DNA from: Desulfobacter vibrioformis DSM 8776
Lineage (GTDB): Bacteria; Desulfobacterota; Desulfobacteria; Desulfobacterales; Desulfobacteraceae
Length of the DNA stretch: 64,000 nucleotides
NCBI RefSeq assembly: GCF_000745975.1
Contig: NZ_JQKJ01000014.1
Span: 1-64,000, forward strand
Direction of reading: 5' to 3'
The translations under genes were made by a program, and so were the position numbers. Below the pieces are notes generated by a model. That model worked only from the letters and a program-made list of their open reading frames with translations, searched no databases and had not been told where the DNA came from. Shown here in pieces: positions 50,741-60,442 of this stretch. Position 1 is the stretch's first letter, and the number at the start of each line of letters is the position of its first letter.

Positions 50741-51192
50741 TCCGGGTACTGTTCCGGGTTTTCCCCCTTTGCCTTGATGACCCGGGGATAAACAACCCCG
50801 GGTTGTGCCTCTTTATCCTTGTGCCTGGTTTTATTGATCTGAAACACCCAGTTGTCGCCAAAATCGAACAGATAAAACAGCTTCAGACCGGGTAGCATTG
50901 GCCAGGCGCTGGATATGGGAACCCGCTGGTATGTATTGACCGGATGAAAATCTTCCCAGTCCGGGGCCCCGCCCACCACCTGGGCTACATGCCGTGGGTG
51001 CCGGCCTACATAAAACTCAAACAAATGGTCATTATCAAAATCCACGGCCTTTTGAATGGCTTCGTGCAGGTCCAGAAACGATGCCCGCCAGTCAATTTCG
51101 ATCACCCGGACCCATTCCGGTTCCGCGCCCTGGAGTTTGATTCGCAGTGTCCATATTTTCTTTGGCTGTTTGAGGTATACAATGTTGTTCAT
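50716..51192 (-). CDS. Plasmid pRiA4b ORF-3-like family protein
   Basis: 158 residues. Family features: an N-terminal TLRIKLQGAEPEWVRVIEID, the LHEAIQKAVDFDNDHLFEFY segment and FYLFDFGDNWVFQIN, with an acidic ending. These proteins occur on plasmids, with insertion elements and as chromosomal singletons; the function is unknown. It overlaps the cobT 3' end tail to tail, which suggests a rearrangement here. Confidence 0.85.
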   Translation of the reverse strand: MNNIVYLKQPKKIWTLRIKLQGAEPEWVRVIEIDWRASFLDLHEAIQKAVDFDNDHLFEFYVGRHPRHVAQVVGGAPDWEDFHPVNTYQRVPISSAWPMLPGLKLFYLFDFGDNWVFQINKTRHKDKEAQPGVVYPRVIKAKGENPEQYPDYEDWDDE

Positions 51193-51457
51193 TTTTTATA
51201 CGGCCCCTTTTCTTTTAGGCTTAAACGGGTACCTCTTATACATTCAACCCGGTGTAAAGGCCAGAGTAAAAGAACCTTTTTGCCTTCAATCATTGACATT
51301 GCAACCTGGATACCTTTATTTAACCTTGGGACAGGGATACAATAAATAATTTGTTAACAGATTGTATTTTTTTCACACGCCATTATATTAACGGCTCTTC
51401 ACTGGCACGGCATTGTTTTCGTGTCGGTAGCAACAAAGCAAATTAGGGTAAAACCAC

Positions 51458-52693
51458 ATGAAATTTGACACCTATGCAATACATAGCACCCTGAAAAAAA
51501 ATCTGGAAGTCCAGGGGTTTATCAGGCCCACAGATATTCAGTACAAAGCGATTCCCTCAATATTAAACGGTGAAGACGTCCTGGCCATTGCACAGACCGG
51601 AACCGGAAAAACCGTTGCATTTGCAGTACCTGTTATAAATACCGTCCTGAACCTGAGAAAAACGAACAAAAAACCAGGCATCCAAAGTATTATAATGGTT
51701 CCCACCAGGGAGTTGGCTGTTCAGATACAGGACGTCTTTATGGGGCTGTGCCACAAAACAAAGGTTAAACCCTTTGCCGTTTTCGGCGGGGTGGAACAGG
51801 ATAAACAGATTCAAGCACTCATAAACGGGGTTGATATTCTGATTGCCACGCCAGGCCGCATGTTTGACCTGATCAGCCAGAAAGCCATTGATATCAGCCA
51901 GGTTAAAATTTTAATCCTTGATGAAGCGGATCAAATGCTGGCCAAAGGTTTTTTTGATGATATCCAGTGCATCAAACGCCTTTTGAAACAACGGCACCAG
52001 ACCCTGTTTTTTTCAGCAACAATAGACAAAAATATTAAGAAGCTTGCCTATTCACAGGTTAAATCCTCTGCTGTACGCATCCAGATATCACCTGATGATC
52101 CGGTATCAAAAAATGTATCCCACTATGTAATTTTCGTGGAAATGGACGATAAACGCTTTTTTTTGCGCAAATTCATCCGGGAAAATCCGGAAAGCAAAAT
52201 CCTGGTTTTTGTCAGGACCACCGTACGGGCCGAACGGGTGGCCAAGGCCCTGGAAAGAGCAGACATAAACGCGTTGACCATTTATGGTAAAAAAGACCAG
52301 GACCAGCGGCTGGCAGTTTTGACCCGGTTTAAACAGGGTGATGACAAGATACTTATTGCCACGGATGTGTCAGCCCGGGGCATTGATATCCCCAATGTTG
52401 ACTATGTGATCAATTATGATCTTCCCGAGCAAAAGGAAATTTATGTCCACAGGGTCGGCAGAACCGGTCGCGGGCGATCCAAGGGTAAGGCCATATCCTT
52501 TTGCAGCAGCCAGGAAAAAGATCTGTTAACGCAAATTCAGGATTTTCTAGGCAAACCAGTAGAAAAAATAGCGGTTTCCAAGGACGAATACGCCTTTACG
52601 GTTGACGTCACAGATTCGTCAAAAGATATCAGAGAAATGATCCTGGCAAACGAAGAATGGGAAAAGAAAAAAGGCCGGCGGAAAAAAAAGTAA
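51458..52693 (+). CDS. DEAD-box RNA helicase (RhlE-like, short)
   Basis: 411 residues, essentially the helicase core with a brief basic tail (WEKKKGRRKKK). Q motif GFIRPTDIQYKAIPS; I AQTGTGKT; Ia PTRELAVQ; Ib TPGR; II DEAD; III SAT; V ARGIDIPNVDYVINYDLP; VI HRVGRTGRGR. The long 265-bp upstream gap has no gene and could hold a regulated leader. The natural substrate (rRNA or mRNA) cannot be told from the sequence. Confidence 0.95.
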   Translation: MKFDTYAIHSTLKKNLEVQGFIRPTDIQYKAIPSILNGEDVLAIAQTGTGKTVAFAVPVINTVLNLRKTNKKPGIQSIIMVPTRELAVQIQDVFMGLCHKTKVKPFAVFGGVEQDKQIQALINGVDILIATPGRMFDLISQKAIDISQVKILILDEADQMLAKGFFDDIQCIKRLLKQRHQTLFFSATIDKNIKKLAYSQVKSSAVRIQISPDDPVSKNVSHYVIFVEMDDKRFFLRKFIRENPESKILVFVRTTVRAERVAKALERADINALTIYGKKDQDQRLAVLTRFKQGDDKILIATDVSARGIDIPNVDYVINYDLPEQKEIYVHRVGRTGRGRSKGKAISFCSSQEKDLLTQIQDFLGKPVEKIAVSKDEYAFTVDVTDSSKDIREMILANEEWEKKKGRRKKK

Positions 52694-52709
52694 CCATGGG
52701 GAGGCGGAT

Positions 52710-53378
52710 CTACTCCACAATACCAATCTGACCTGTTTTTTCAAAATGCACGGCGCAGCGGACCAGTTCGCTTGCATGTTTAATATTAAGCTTTTTTTTA
52801 ATGCGCTCCCTGTAGGTTCCAATGGTTTTGATACTTAAAAACAGGCGTTCGGCAATTTCCCGGCTTGAAAATCCCCTGCCGATCAGCTTGAAAACCTGAA
52901 GTTCCCGGTCGGTTAAACGGTCGAATGGGCTTTTTTCCTGTGCCTTGGGCGGATTGGACATGGACAAAAGAATATGTTCTTTGACTTTTTCATTGAGATA
53001 AATTTTTCCGGCAAGCAGAAGATGGATGGCCTTGACAACGGACTCCACGGCCTCCTGTTTCATGATGTAGCCATGGGCTCCGGCAGATAAGGCCCTGGGC
53101 GCATAAAGGTATTCATCATGCATGGAAAGCACCAGCACAGGAATATGACTGTGGTGCTGTTTCACATATTTAATCAGATCAAGGCCGTCAGACTGTTTTA
53201 AGGAAAGATCCACAATGATCAGGTCCGGGGTTATAAAATTGATTTCATCAATGGCCGGATCAACATCGCTGGCACTGCCATATGCGGCTAAGTCGCTTTC
53301 CTGATTAATCAACTCCGCCAGACCCAGTCTGAAAATGGGATGATCTTCCACCAGCAGGATTTTCTTTTTTTCGGACAT
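52710..53378 (-). CDS. NarL/FixJ-type response regulator, orphan
   Basis: 222 residues. The receiver domain has acidic pair E11/D12, phosphoacceptor D57 in LIIVDLSL and K107 in GYIMKQEA. The C-terminal LuxR-type helix-turn-helix is LTDRELQVFKLIGRGFSSRE followed by IAERLFLSIKTIGTYRERI. No histidine kinase is adjacent on either side, so the partner is unknown. It is convergent with the DEAD-box gene (16 bp apart). Confidence 0.95.
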   Translation of the reverse strand: MSEKKKILLVEDHPIFRLGLAELINQESDLAAYGSASDVDPAIDEINFITPDLIIVDLSLKQSDGLDLIKYVKQHHSHIPVLVLSMHDEYLYAPRALSAGAHGYIMKQEAVESVVKAIHLLLAGKIYLNEKVKEHILLSMSNPPKAQEKSPFDRLTDRELQVFKLIGRGFSSREIAERLFLSIKTIGTYRERIKKKLNIKHASELVRCAVHFEKTGQIGIVE

Positions 53379-53829
53379 ATACCATCCGTATTGACTGTAA
53401 CTGTGAGATCGTTGGGTGTTCTATATCACCAACCAGGCCTGAACACCAGGGTTTTCAGGCCCGGGAAGGTCGGTGCCCCCTTAAAAAACCGGAAACGTTC
53501 CACGCGTTCATATCAAACTTTTACAAACGCTTTTATAAGAAACTAGCGACAAAATACAGGAAACAAGAGGGCGAAGCGCCTAGGTGCCCATTTTAGTCCT
53601 GCATTGTCGGTGTTTTTAGCTTCATTGTTCGTTGTGGGCTTGCGACCCATGGGGGGGGGATACCGGATAAATTTATAATTTTTAAATTTTGTAAACGAAC
53701 TTATTTACGGCCTCGCATCTGCCCGATCTATCTGATATGTAGAATCAAGTGGCAAGAAACTTGACACAAACGACAAAAAACTTGACACAAGAGTGGTCTG
53801 GCGGTCTCAATTTTTAATTAAGGGGAAAT
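53379..53829. other. 451-bp gene-less stretch with a short direct repeat
   Basis: No credible ORF. Just upstream of the phospholipase-like gene the 13-mer AAACTTGACACAA occurs twice, at 53,757-53,769 and 53,778-53,790 (21-bp period, two helical turns), each containing a TTGACA. This could be an operator for a dimeric regulator or doubled -35 elements; no good -10 follows. The stretch from about 53,560 to 53,660 is GC-richer, with a G9 run near 53,652, and is unexplained. Confidence 0.45.
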
Positions 53830-54813
53830 ATGCCAAAAGAAATTACACATTTTGCCCTGGCTGAACATGTGGGCCGTGTTCTGCCCAAAGCTTCAAAATT
53901 TTTCCAGCCGGTTCAAACATTTCCCTTTGTATTTCTCATTGGGGCGGTGTGTCCGGATTCGCCGTTCTATTACCTGGCAGGCCCGCAAAAAAAACAGGTA
54001 CAGGCTTTGGCCGGCCCGTTTCACCGGCCAGACAAACAAGCCCTTGTGCCGGTGCTGAAATTTTTGGCCCATCACCGTACTCCCGCAGCCCTGGCACTTG
54101 CCGCCGGCACTGTGTGCCACCTCATGTCAGACACAGCTTTTCATCCATTGGTTTACTATTATGCCGGTATGAACGGAATTCACGCCGGGGCCACAGCCCG
54201 GCACAGGTATTTTGAAACTGCCATGGATGTTCATTTTCAATATCTGTTTCCCGGGAAAACCCGTCTGTATAAAATTATCAGACAGGCAAAAATTTCAAAC
54301 CCCAAATTTTATCAGCTTATGTCCACCCTGTTTTTTCCCCAATGTCCCGAACCCTCCTTTTTGAAACACGCCCTGCAATGGCACTCAACGGTTCATGCAC
54401 TGTTTGGCGCCTCTGTCATACGCAGGGGGGCGATAAAGATGGCCAACACCTCACATCCTGTACCAGATTCTTCCGCAGGATTGATTTATCCTTTCAGCAA
54501 ACCCTGCTTTTTGCCGTTTTTTTCAGGTCGGCTTAAATACCGGCATCCCTGTTCCGGGGCTTTTTATTCCACAGATCTTTTGACCTTGATCCGGGAGACG
54601 GCGAATGCCACACTTGCGGCCCTTGATACCATTGACCGGGCAATGGAAACATGTAAAGAAAACGAAAAAAGCAGCCAACTTGAATCACGGGTCCTGGCGG
54701 ACACGAAACTGCCGGACATCAGCCCGGACCTGCCGGTGAATACCTTTGACACATGGTATGGGCAGCAGAATATCAAACCTCTGTTATACCAGGGTGTTAC
54801 AATATCATTTTAA
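53830..54813 (+). CDS. Zinc-dependent phospholipase C-like protein
   Basis: 327 residues. The domain is recognised by ordered metal-ligand-type motifs: ITHFALAEHV, GAVCPDSPFYYLAG, FHRPDKQ, TVCHLMSDTAFHPLVYYYAG and HRYFETAMDVHFQY, as in the Zn-dependent PLC family found in many environmental bacteria. There is no obvious signal peptide, so it may act inside the cell or at the membrane. AGGGGAAAT precedes the ATG. It is followed 18 bp later by the MFS transporter gene. Confidence 0.82.
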   Translation: MPKEITHFALAEHVGRVLPKASKFFQPVQTFPFVFLIGAVCPDSPFYYLAGPQKKQVQALAGPFHRPDKQALVPVLKFLAHHRTPAALALAAGTVCHLMSDTAFHPLVYYYAGMNGIHAGATARHRYFETAMDVHFQYLFPGKTRLYKIIRQAKISNPKFYQLMSTLFFPQCPEPSFLKHALQWHSTVHALFGASVIRRGAIKMANTSHPVPDSSAGLIYPFSKPCFLPFFSGRLKYRHPCSGAFYSTDLLTLIRETANATLAALDTIDRAMETCKENEKSSQLESRVLADTKLPDISPDLPVNTFDTWYGQQNIKPLLYQGVTISF

Positions 54814-54831
54814 CCACAGGGAAATAACCAT

Positions 54832-56124
54832 ATGCGCAGTCCTCGGACAGACAGAAAACAGATACTGGGGTGGGTGATGTACGATTTTGCCAACTCTGCC
54901 TACACCACGTTGATTGTAACCTTTATTTATGCCATTTATTTTGTTTCAGCCATTGCGCCGGATAAAATCTACGGTACAGCGCTGTGGTCCAGGGGCGTCA
55001 CGCTGACGGCACTTCTGACGGCTTTTTTATCTCCTGTGCTTGGGGCACTGGCTGACCATGGCAATGCGCAAAAAACGTTTTTGTTTATTTCCACAGTGAT
55101 AGGTGCGGCAGGCTCAGCGATGCTTTGGTTTGTCAAGCCGGGCCAGGTCTATCAGGCGTTGATCTGGTTTGTCCTGTCCAACCTGGCCTTTGAAATCGGT
55201 ATGGTGTTTTACAACGCATTTTTACCGGATATTTCCAGTGAAAAAAACATTGGGCGAATTTCTGGCATCGGCTGGGGTGTGGGGTATATGGGCGGGCTTT
55301 TAGCCATGTTTGTCGCCATGGCCGGTTTTATCAATCCGGAAATTCCCTGGTTCGGCCTGGCCCGGGAATCCGGGGCCAACATCAGAGCCACCTGCATCCT
55401 GGTGGCGCTGTGGTACGGACTTTTTTCCATTCCTCTGTTTATTCTTGTGAAATCCAAACCCTGCAACCAAATAAAAAATAACGGCAAGGCCGCCATTGTC
55501 CGGGCAGCCTTTACCGATCTTAAAGACACGTTTAAAGATATCCGGTCTTACCGGGAAATCGTCAAACTGCTCATTGCAAGAATGATTTACAACGATGGTC
55601 TTGTAACCATTTTTGCCTTTGGAGGAATTTATGCAGCCGGTACCTTTGGTTTCTCCTTTAAAGAAATCATGATTTTCGGCATCGTGCTCAACGTGGCCGC
55701 GGGCACAGGCGCCTTAATCATGGGTATATTTGACGATAAGCTGGGGGGCAAAACCACCATCCAGATATCCAATATCATTTTAACCCTGGCCGTGGTGCTG
55801 GCGGTTTGTGCGCCCGGCAAGGCCATGTTCTGGACCGCAGGCGTACTTGTGGGATTTTTTGCAGGTCCCAATCAGAGCGCCAGCCGTTCCCTGCTCGGCC
55901 GCTTTGTTCCCCGGGAAAAAGAGAATCAATTCTTTGGGTTTTTCGCCTTTTCAGGCAAATTAACGGCGTTTTTCGGGCCGTTGTTCCTGGGAATTCTAAC
56001 CCAGATATTCAATTCCCAGCGTGCCGGGGTTGCTGTTCTGGCCGTATTCTTCGTTATTGGATCTTTAATTTTATCCAAGGTGGACGAAGAGGCAGGGACG
56101 GCTGCTGCAAAAAAATATCAATAA
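54832..56124 (+). CDS. MFS transporter, UMF1 family
   Basis: 430 residues with about 11-12 membrane helices. UMF1 signature at the N-terminus: KQILGWVMYDFANSAYTTLI, and GIGWGVGYMGGLLAMFVAM in the first half. The second half begins near residue 240 (LLIARMIYNDGLVTIFAFGG). The substrate is unknown; fungal relatives export amino acids from the vacuole. The 3' end overlaps the convergent aldehyde dehydrogenase gene by 7 bp. Confidence 0.88.
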   Translation: MRSPRTDRKQILGWVMYDFANSAYTTLIVTFIYAIYFVSAIAPDKIYGTALWSRGVTLTALLTAFLSPVLGALADHGNAQKTFLFISTVIGAAGSAMLWFVKPGQVYQALIWFVLSNLAFEIGMVFYNAFLPDISSEKNIGRISGIGWGVGYMGGLLAMFVAMAGFINPEIPWFGLARESGANIRATCILVALWYGLFSIPLFILVKSKPCNQIKNNGKAAIVRAAFTDLKDTFKDIRSYREIVKLLIARMIYNDGLVTIFAFGGIYAAGTFGFSFKEIMIFGIVLNVAAGTGALIMGIFDDKLGGKTTIQISNIILTLAVVLAVCAPGKAMFWTAGVLVGFFAGPNQSASRSLLGRFVPREKENQFFGFFAFSGKLTAFFGPLFLGILTQIFNSQRAGVAVLAVFFVIGSLILSKVDEEAGTAAAKKYQ

Positions 56125-57593
56125 AGCCCAAAGGGGCTTTCATCCATGCTGATATAAATATTCTTGCTCTGGCTGTAATGGGCCAGCATCATTTTGTGGG
56201 TCTCCCGGCCGATGCCGGACTTTTTGTACCCGCCAAAGGGTGTATGGGCCGGCAGCTGGTTGTACGTGTTGACCCACATACGGCCCGTTCTGACAGCGCG
56301 CGCCACCCGCAATGCCCGGTTGATATCCTTTGTCCACACCGCACCGCCCAGGCCATAGATATTATCATTGGCCATGTCAATGACTTCCTGTTCGTCCTTG
56401 AACTTGATCACACAGACCACAGGACCAAAAATTTCCTCCTGGGCAACGGTCATGCTGTTGTCCACATCAGCCAGGATGGTAGGTTTCAGAAAACATCCTT
56501 TGGCAAGCTCTCCCTGGTTGATCTTTTCACCGCCGGTCACCACGGTGGCGCCCTCTTTTTTACCGGCTGCCACACAATCCAGAATTTTTTCAGCCTGTCT
56601 CAGGTTAATCTGGGCACCCATCATGGTGTCCTCTTCCCAGGGCAGTCCCACTTTGACGGATTCAAACCGCGCCTTAATCTCAGCCAGGAACTTGTCATAA
56701 ATATCCTCGTGGACAAACACCCTGGACCCGGCACAGCAGACCTGTCCCTGATTGAAAAGAATACCAAGGAGCACACCTTCCACAGCCTTGTCCCAGGGGC
56801 AGTCCGGGAAATAGATATTGGCGGATTTTCCGCCAAGTTCCAGGGTGGCGGGAATCAGCTTTTTGGCTGCGGCATCTGCAATCTGGTATCCCACTTCAGT
56901 GGACCCGGTAAAGGCCAGTTTTGCAAATCCTTCATGGTTAAGCATGGCATTTCCGGTGGATGAACCGCCACCGGTGACCACGTTTACAACACCAGGCGGC
57001 AGGACCGTATCCAGAATCTTGGCAAATTCCAGCAGGCTTAAGCTGGTGTCTGAAGACGGTTTCATGACCACGGTGTTGCCTGCAGCAAGCGCCGGAGCAA
57101 TTTTCCATGCCGCCATGAGAAAGGGAAAGTTCCATGGAATAATCTGACCGATAACACCAATGGGTTCGCTCAGTACGATACTCATGGTCTTGTCGTCAAT
57201 CATGGTGCAGGTTCCCTCTTCGGTGCGTACGGCGCCGGCAAAATAACGGAAATGATCCGAGGCCAGGGGCACATCAATGTTCCGGGTCTCCCGGATGGGT
57301 TTGCCGTTATCAAGGGTTTCCACCATGGCCAGGTGCTCTGCCTTTTCATCAATAAGGTCTGCGATTTTCAACAGCAGCCCGGCCCGTTCCTGGGGCGATA
57401 CCTGGCTCCAGGTTTTAAAGGCTTTCCGGGCCGCCTTAACGGCCAGATCGACATCTTCCGCCCCCGCATTGGCGCAGGTGGAAAGAAACTCTCCATTGGC
57501 AGGACAGGTGACTGTAAAGGTTTTTCCTTCTTTGGCATCGACCCACTTGCCGTCAATATACAAATTGTAACGTTGATCAACTGGTTTTTCCAT
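56118..57593 (-). CDS. NAD(P)-dependent aldehyde dehydrogenase
   Basis: 491 residues of the ALDH superfamily. Catalytic Cys 286 is in NQGQVCCAGSRVFV and general base Glu 252 in LELGGKSANIYF. Cofactor and fold motifs IIPWNFPFLMAAWKIAPAL, FTGSTEVGYQI and EEIFGPVVCVIKF are also present. The start at 57,593 is set by GAAAGGAAGGACC and gives standard length; the open frame upstream is not coding. Ending and motif pattern are close to acetaldehyde/betaine-type ALDHs; the substrate is not decided. Confidence 0.95.
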   Translation of the reverse strand: MEKPVDQRYNLYIDGKWVDAKEGKTFTVTCPANGEFLSTCANAGAEDVDLAVKAARKAFKTWSQVSPQERAGLLLKIADLIDEKAEHLAMVETLDNGKPIRETRNIDVPLASDHFRYFAGAVRTEEGTCTMIDDKTMSIVLSEPIGVIGQIIPWNFPFLMAAWKIAPALAAGNTVVMKPSSDTSLSLLEFAKILDTVLPPGVVNVVTGGGSSTGNAMLNHEGFAKLAFTGSTEVGYQIADAAAKKLIPATLELGGKSANIYFPDCPWDKAVEGVLLGILFNQGQVCCAGSRVFVHEDIYDKFLAEIKARFESVKVGLPWEEDTMMGAQINLRQAEKILDCVAAGKKEGATVVTGGEKINQGELAKGCFLKPTILADVDNSMTVAQEEIFGPVVCVIKFKDEQEVIDMANDNIYGLGGAVWTKDINRALRVARAVRTGRMWVNTYNQLPAHTPFGGYKKSGIGRETHKMMLAHYSQSKNIYISMDESPFGLY

Positions 57594-57904
57594 GGTCCTT
57601 CCTTTCGCTTTAAAATAGTATCCGAATGGATGCGGTCTTTTCCCGAACCCCGTGTCCGGATGACAAATGCCATTTACCCGTTTAGTAAAAAAAAGCAAAT
57701 ATAATGCCATAAAAACAAAAACACCGGCCCCAGGGCAGACCATGGGGTCCAACAGACATACAGGATAAAAAAAAATATTAATTTTCAGGCAGATTTTTGC
57801 ATTATTTGAAACAATTAGCTGATCTGCCAACCTTTTTCTTACAATTTTAGGTAAACTATTATATAGATGGGCCTAATTTTAATAAATGTGGCAGTACGAA
57901 CTAG
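57594..57904. other. Intergenic region between divergent ALDH and EAL genes
   Basis: 311 bp, AT-rich, no gene. A sigma54-like AGGCAG...TTGCAT near 57,785-57,801 was examined but GG and GC are only 9 bp apart. No riboswitch-like conservation was recognised. Confidence 0.4.
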
Positions 57905-59167
57905 ATGAAAGCATCATTTAAACTGGATTTAACATGTATCCGGCAATGGACCCGGGAAGACAGGCCTTACATAACTGGCATTGCTGATGGAAACAGGTTT
58001 CATACCGCCCTTCAACCCATTTACAGCCTGGCTCATCGGCGGATTGTGGGCCATGAGGCCCTGGTCCGGGTTTTCGATATGCTGGGCAATTCCATTTCCC
58101 CTGCGTCTATTTTTGACCGTGAGATGTCCAACGACGATATGATTCAATTAGACCGTCTGTGCAGGTGGCTCCATCTCCAGAATTTTAAGTTGATTAAAGA
58201 TCCGTTGAACTGGCTGTTTCTCAATGTTTCAGGCCAGACCCTTGCCAGGGGACTGGAATATGGTTCTTTTTTCAAAGATGCCATTGATGCGGCCGGGATT
58301 CCTGCCCACAGGATCGTCATCGAAGTGGTGGAACATCCCTTTGAAAACCCTGACTGGATCATACCCGCCATCCGCTACTATAAGGAGCTGGGGTGCCTTA
58401 TTGCATTGGATGATTTTGGTGCAGGCCATTCCAATTTTGACCGGATCTGGACCTTGAAACCGGATATTGTCAAACTTGACCGCTCCTTTTTAACCCGGGC
58501 AAATAACAACAGGAAGATTCAGAATCTGTTCCCCGGCATTGTTTCTCTGCTTCACCAGGCCGGTTCTCTGGTGCTCATGGAGGGTATAGAAACCCAGGCC
58601 CAGGCCCAGGCACTGATCGCCATTGAAAGCGATGTTGATTTTGTCCAGGGTTTTTATTTTGCCCGGCCATTTACAGATCTGTTATCCCTTCCACCGGTCT
58701 TTGATCAGTTTCCAATGCTTATGAACCGGTACAAAAATGAAAGAGACTGCACTGATATCCAGTTTCAGGACAAGCTTGTTAAATACCGCACCCTGTTCAT
58801 AAATGCCGTGGGAGAGTTGAAAAAGGGCAAAGCCTTGTTTAACGCCTGTTCAGAACTGCTTGATGACCCCATGGTGGTCCGGTGTTACAATATCGGGACC
58901 AATGGTATTCAGATCGGAAACACCCTGGTGGGCAAGCACTATGTCAGCCAGACGGATAAACGGTTTAAACCCCTTGAAGATGCCAGAAGCGCAGACTGGT
59001 TCCGGCGCCACTACCTGAGACGGGCCATTACCCATCCCGGACAGATTCAGGTCACCCGGCCATATTTATCAATTACCGGTGCCCATATGTGCATCACCTT
59101 GTCTATGAAATTTTCCAACCCCTCTGGAAATAGCGTGCTTTGCTGTGATCTGATGGGTTCATGGTGA
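57905..59167 (+). CDS. EAL-domain c-di-GMP phosphodiesterase with C-terminal sensory domain
   Basis: 420 residues. The EAL domain (about 30-265) has the catalytic set: E51 in VGHEALVR, Asn in FLNVSGQ, Glu in IEVVEH, the Asp pair in LDDFGAGHSN, Lys in VKLDRSF, Glu in EGIETQ and Gln in VQGFYFARPF. The enzyme should therefore be active. There is no GGDEF domain. The C-terminal 130 residues (TRPYLSITGAHMCITLSMKF) resemble the PAS-like EAL-associated domain of YkuI. In a flagellated organism it probably favours motility by lowering c-di-GMP; this is inference. Confidence 0.93.
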   Translation: MKASFKLDLTCIRQWTREDRPYITGIADGNRFHTALQPIYSLAHRRIVGHEALVRVFDMLGNSISPASIFDREMSNDDMIQLDRLCRWLHLQNFKLIKDPLNWLFLNVSGQTLARGLEYGSFFKDAIDAAGIPAHRIVIEVVEHPFENPDWIIPAIRYYKELGCLIALDDFGAGHSNFDRIWTLKPDIVKLDRSFLTRANNNRKIQNLFPGIVSLLHQAGSLVLMEGIETQAQAQALIAIESDVDFVQGFYFARPFTDLLSLPPVFDQFPMLMNRYKNERDCTDIQFQDKLVKYRTLFINAVGELKKGKALFNACSELLDDPMVVRCYNIGTNGIQIGNTLVGKHYVSQTDKRFKPLEDARSADWFRRHYLRRAITHPGQIQVTRPYLSITGAHMCITLSMKFSNPSGNSVLCCDLMGSW

Positions 59168-59250
59168 GGCGGGGTGTTAAGTCTTAAGCGTTAGGGAATG
59201 GAACTTGCTGTAGCTATAGATAGCTATACTAGTACATTAGAAAACTTATG

Positions 59251-60275
59251 CTAATCTTGTGCGAAAAAGTGTTTATTTTGGTTTAATCTTTTATGTTCCA
59301 GCCTGTTGTAAAGCGTGTTTAATACCTGCATATCAGCCGGAAGTTCTCCATCTGGATCTGTTGTTTTTTCAACAAACCGTTCATAAGACCGTTTTGAATG
59401 CCGAGATAATCTTGATTTCATTCTTTCCATCTCTTCTTTTGTGAATGAGATGGAAAGAAAATTTGCAAATTCCTCCCAAATTACATTGGGTAATTGGTTG
59501 TAGTTCATTAATATTAAGTCGTTATGAGAAAGGGCGGATTTAAAATAGCTGGTTAAAACATTGATCCCGTACCTGTCTAAGTCTGCAAAATTCAACTGCT
59601 CCGAAGGATTAAGCCCCACGATCTCAGGTGCTAAAATTCCCGGAACCATATGGGCACCCCGTATCCTGCGGTGGGAGCTCAGAACCTCAAAAGGGGTTCT
59701 ATAAAGAAAAAAACAAGGAGTCTTGGGAAAAAGTGAACGGATAAACTGGAAATGACATATGTGCCAACAGTCCAATTTGACAAACAAGTGGCACTCCTTG
59801 CCGGACCTTTTCTGGCCGAATGCGTGCATAATCATTTTAAGAGTCTCTCCATATTTTGTTTTATGCTGCCCGAAACAGGCTAAGTGCACCAAGAAGTCAA
59901 TCACCTGGGTTCGGAAAAAACAATACATTGAGACAATAATGAAAGAAGCTGTGTGATGAGCGTTGAACCGCAGCGAGAGCAATGGAAAATAAACGCCGAA
60001 GGTTCTACATAATCAAATTTGCTTAATTGTTTGGCAGCGTTAAACGAAAGATTGCAAATTTGACGGTTTTCAAGCGGCACTCCAGCTATCGACCGGTAAA
60101 AAAAAGGTTGGTTAAATAAAAAATCTCCCAAAAAATACCACTGGGTTGATAAAACACCTTTTTCTTCGGTCACTTCAACAGGGTACCATTTATTCAGGGA
60201 AATTAATTCTGTTTCAGGGATTAAGCGGCCCCGGATCACCTGTTTTATTGCTTTAGGATAAACGTGTTTGGACAT
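59251..60275 (-). pseudogene. Sulfotransferase-like gene broken by a frameshift
   Basis: Two overlapping minus-strand frames make one protein. The first (60,275 to a TGA at 59,901) ends HCSRCGSTLITQLLSLLSQC then IVFSEPR; its CSRCGSTL loop is the 5'-phosphosulfate-binding type of sulfotransferases. The second frame resumes at once as QVIDFLVHLACFGQHKTKYG and runs to 59,251 with FFLYRTPFEVLSSH, the expected 3'-phosphate motif region. The join needs one extra base near 59,905-59,912 (a CCC run), giving SEP-x-VIDFLV. The total would be about 335 residues. It is either a recent frameshift mutation or a sequencing error in a homopolymer. The substrate is unknown. Confidence 0.7.
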
Positions 60276-60442
60276 TCGCTTAGAAATTTTATCTGGTTAA
60301 CGTGTCAGCACTACGAACAAGTCATTTTATCAAAAACCACGGAAAATATCAGAGAACCATAAAAGCAGCTCATTATCCTGCAAGCAAACTTGAATTTCAA
60401 CCCCGGAAATTATCGGGGAGCCTGAATTTCCAATTGGCAGTA

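Noticed and set aside
51400-51425. TGGCACGGCATTGTTT before the DEAD-box gene as a sigma54 promoter
   Set aside because: The -12 GC dinucleotide is missing at the correct spacing.
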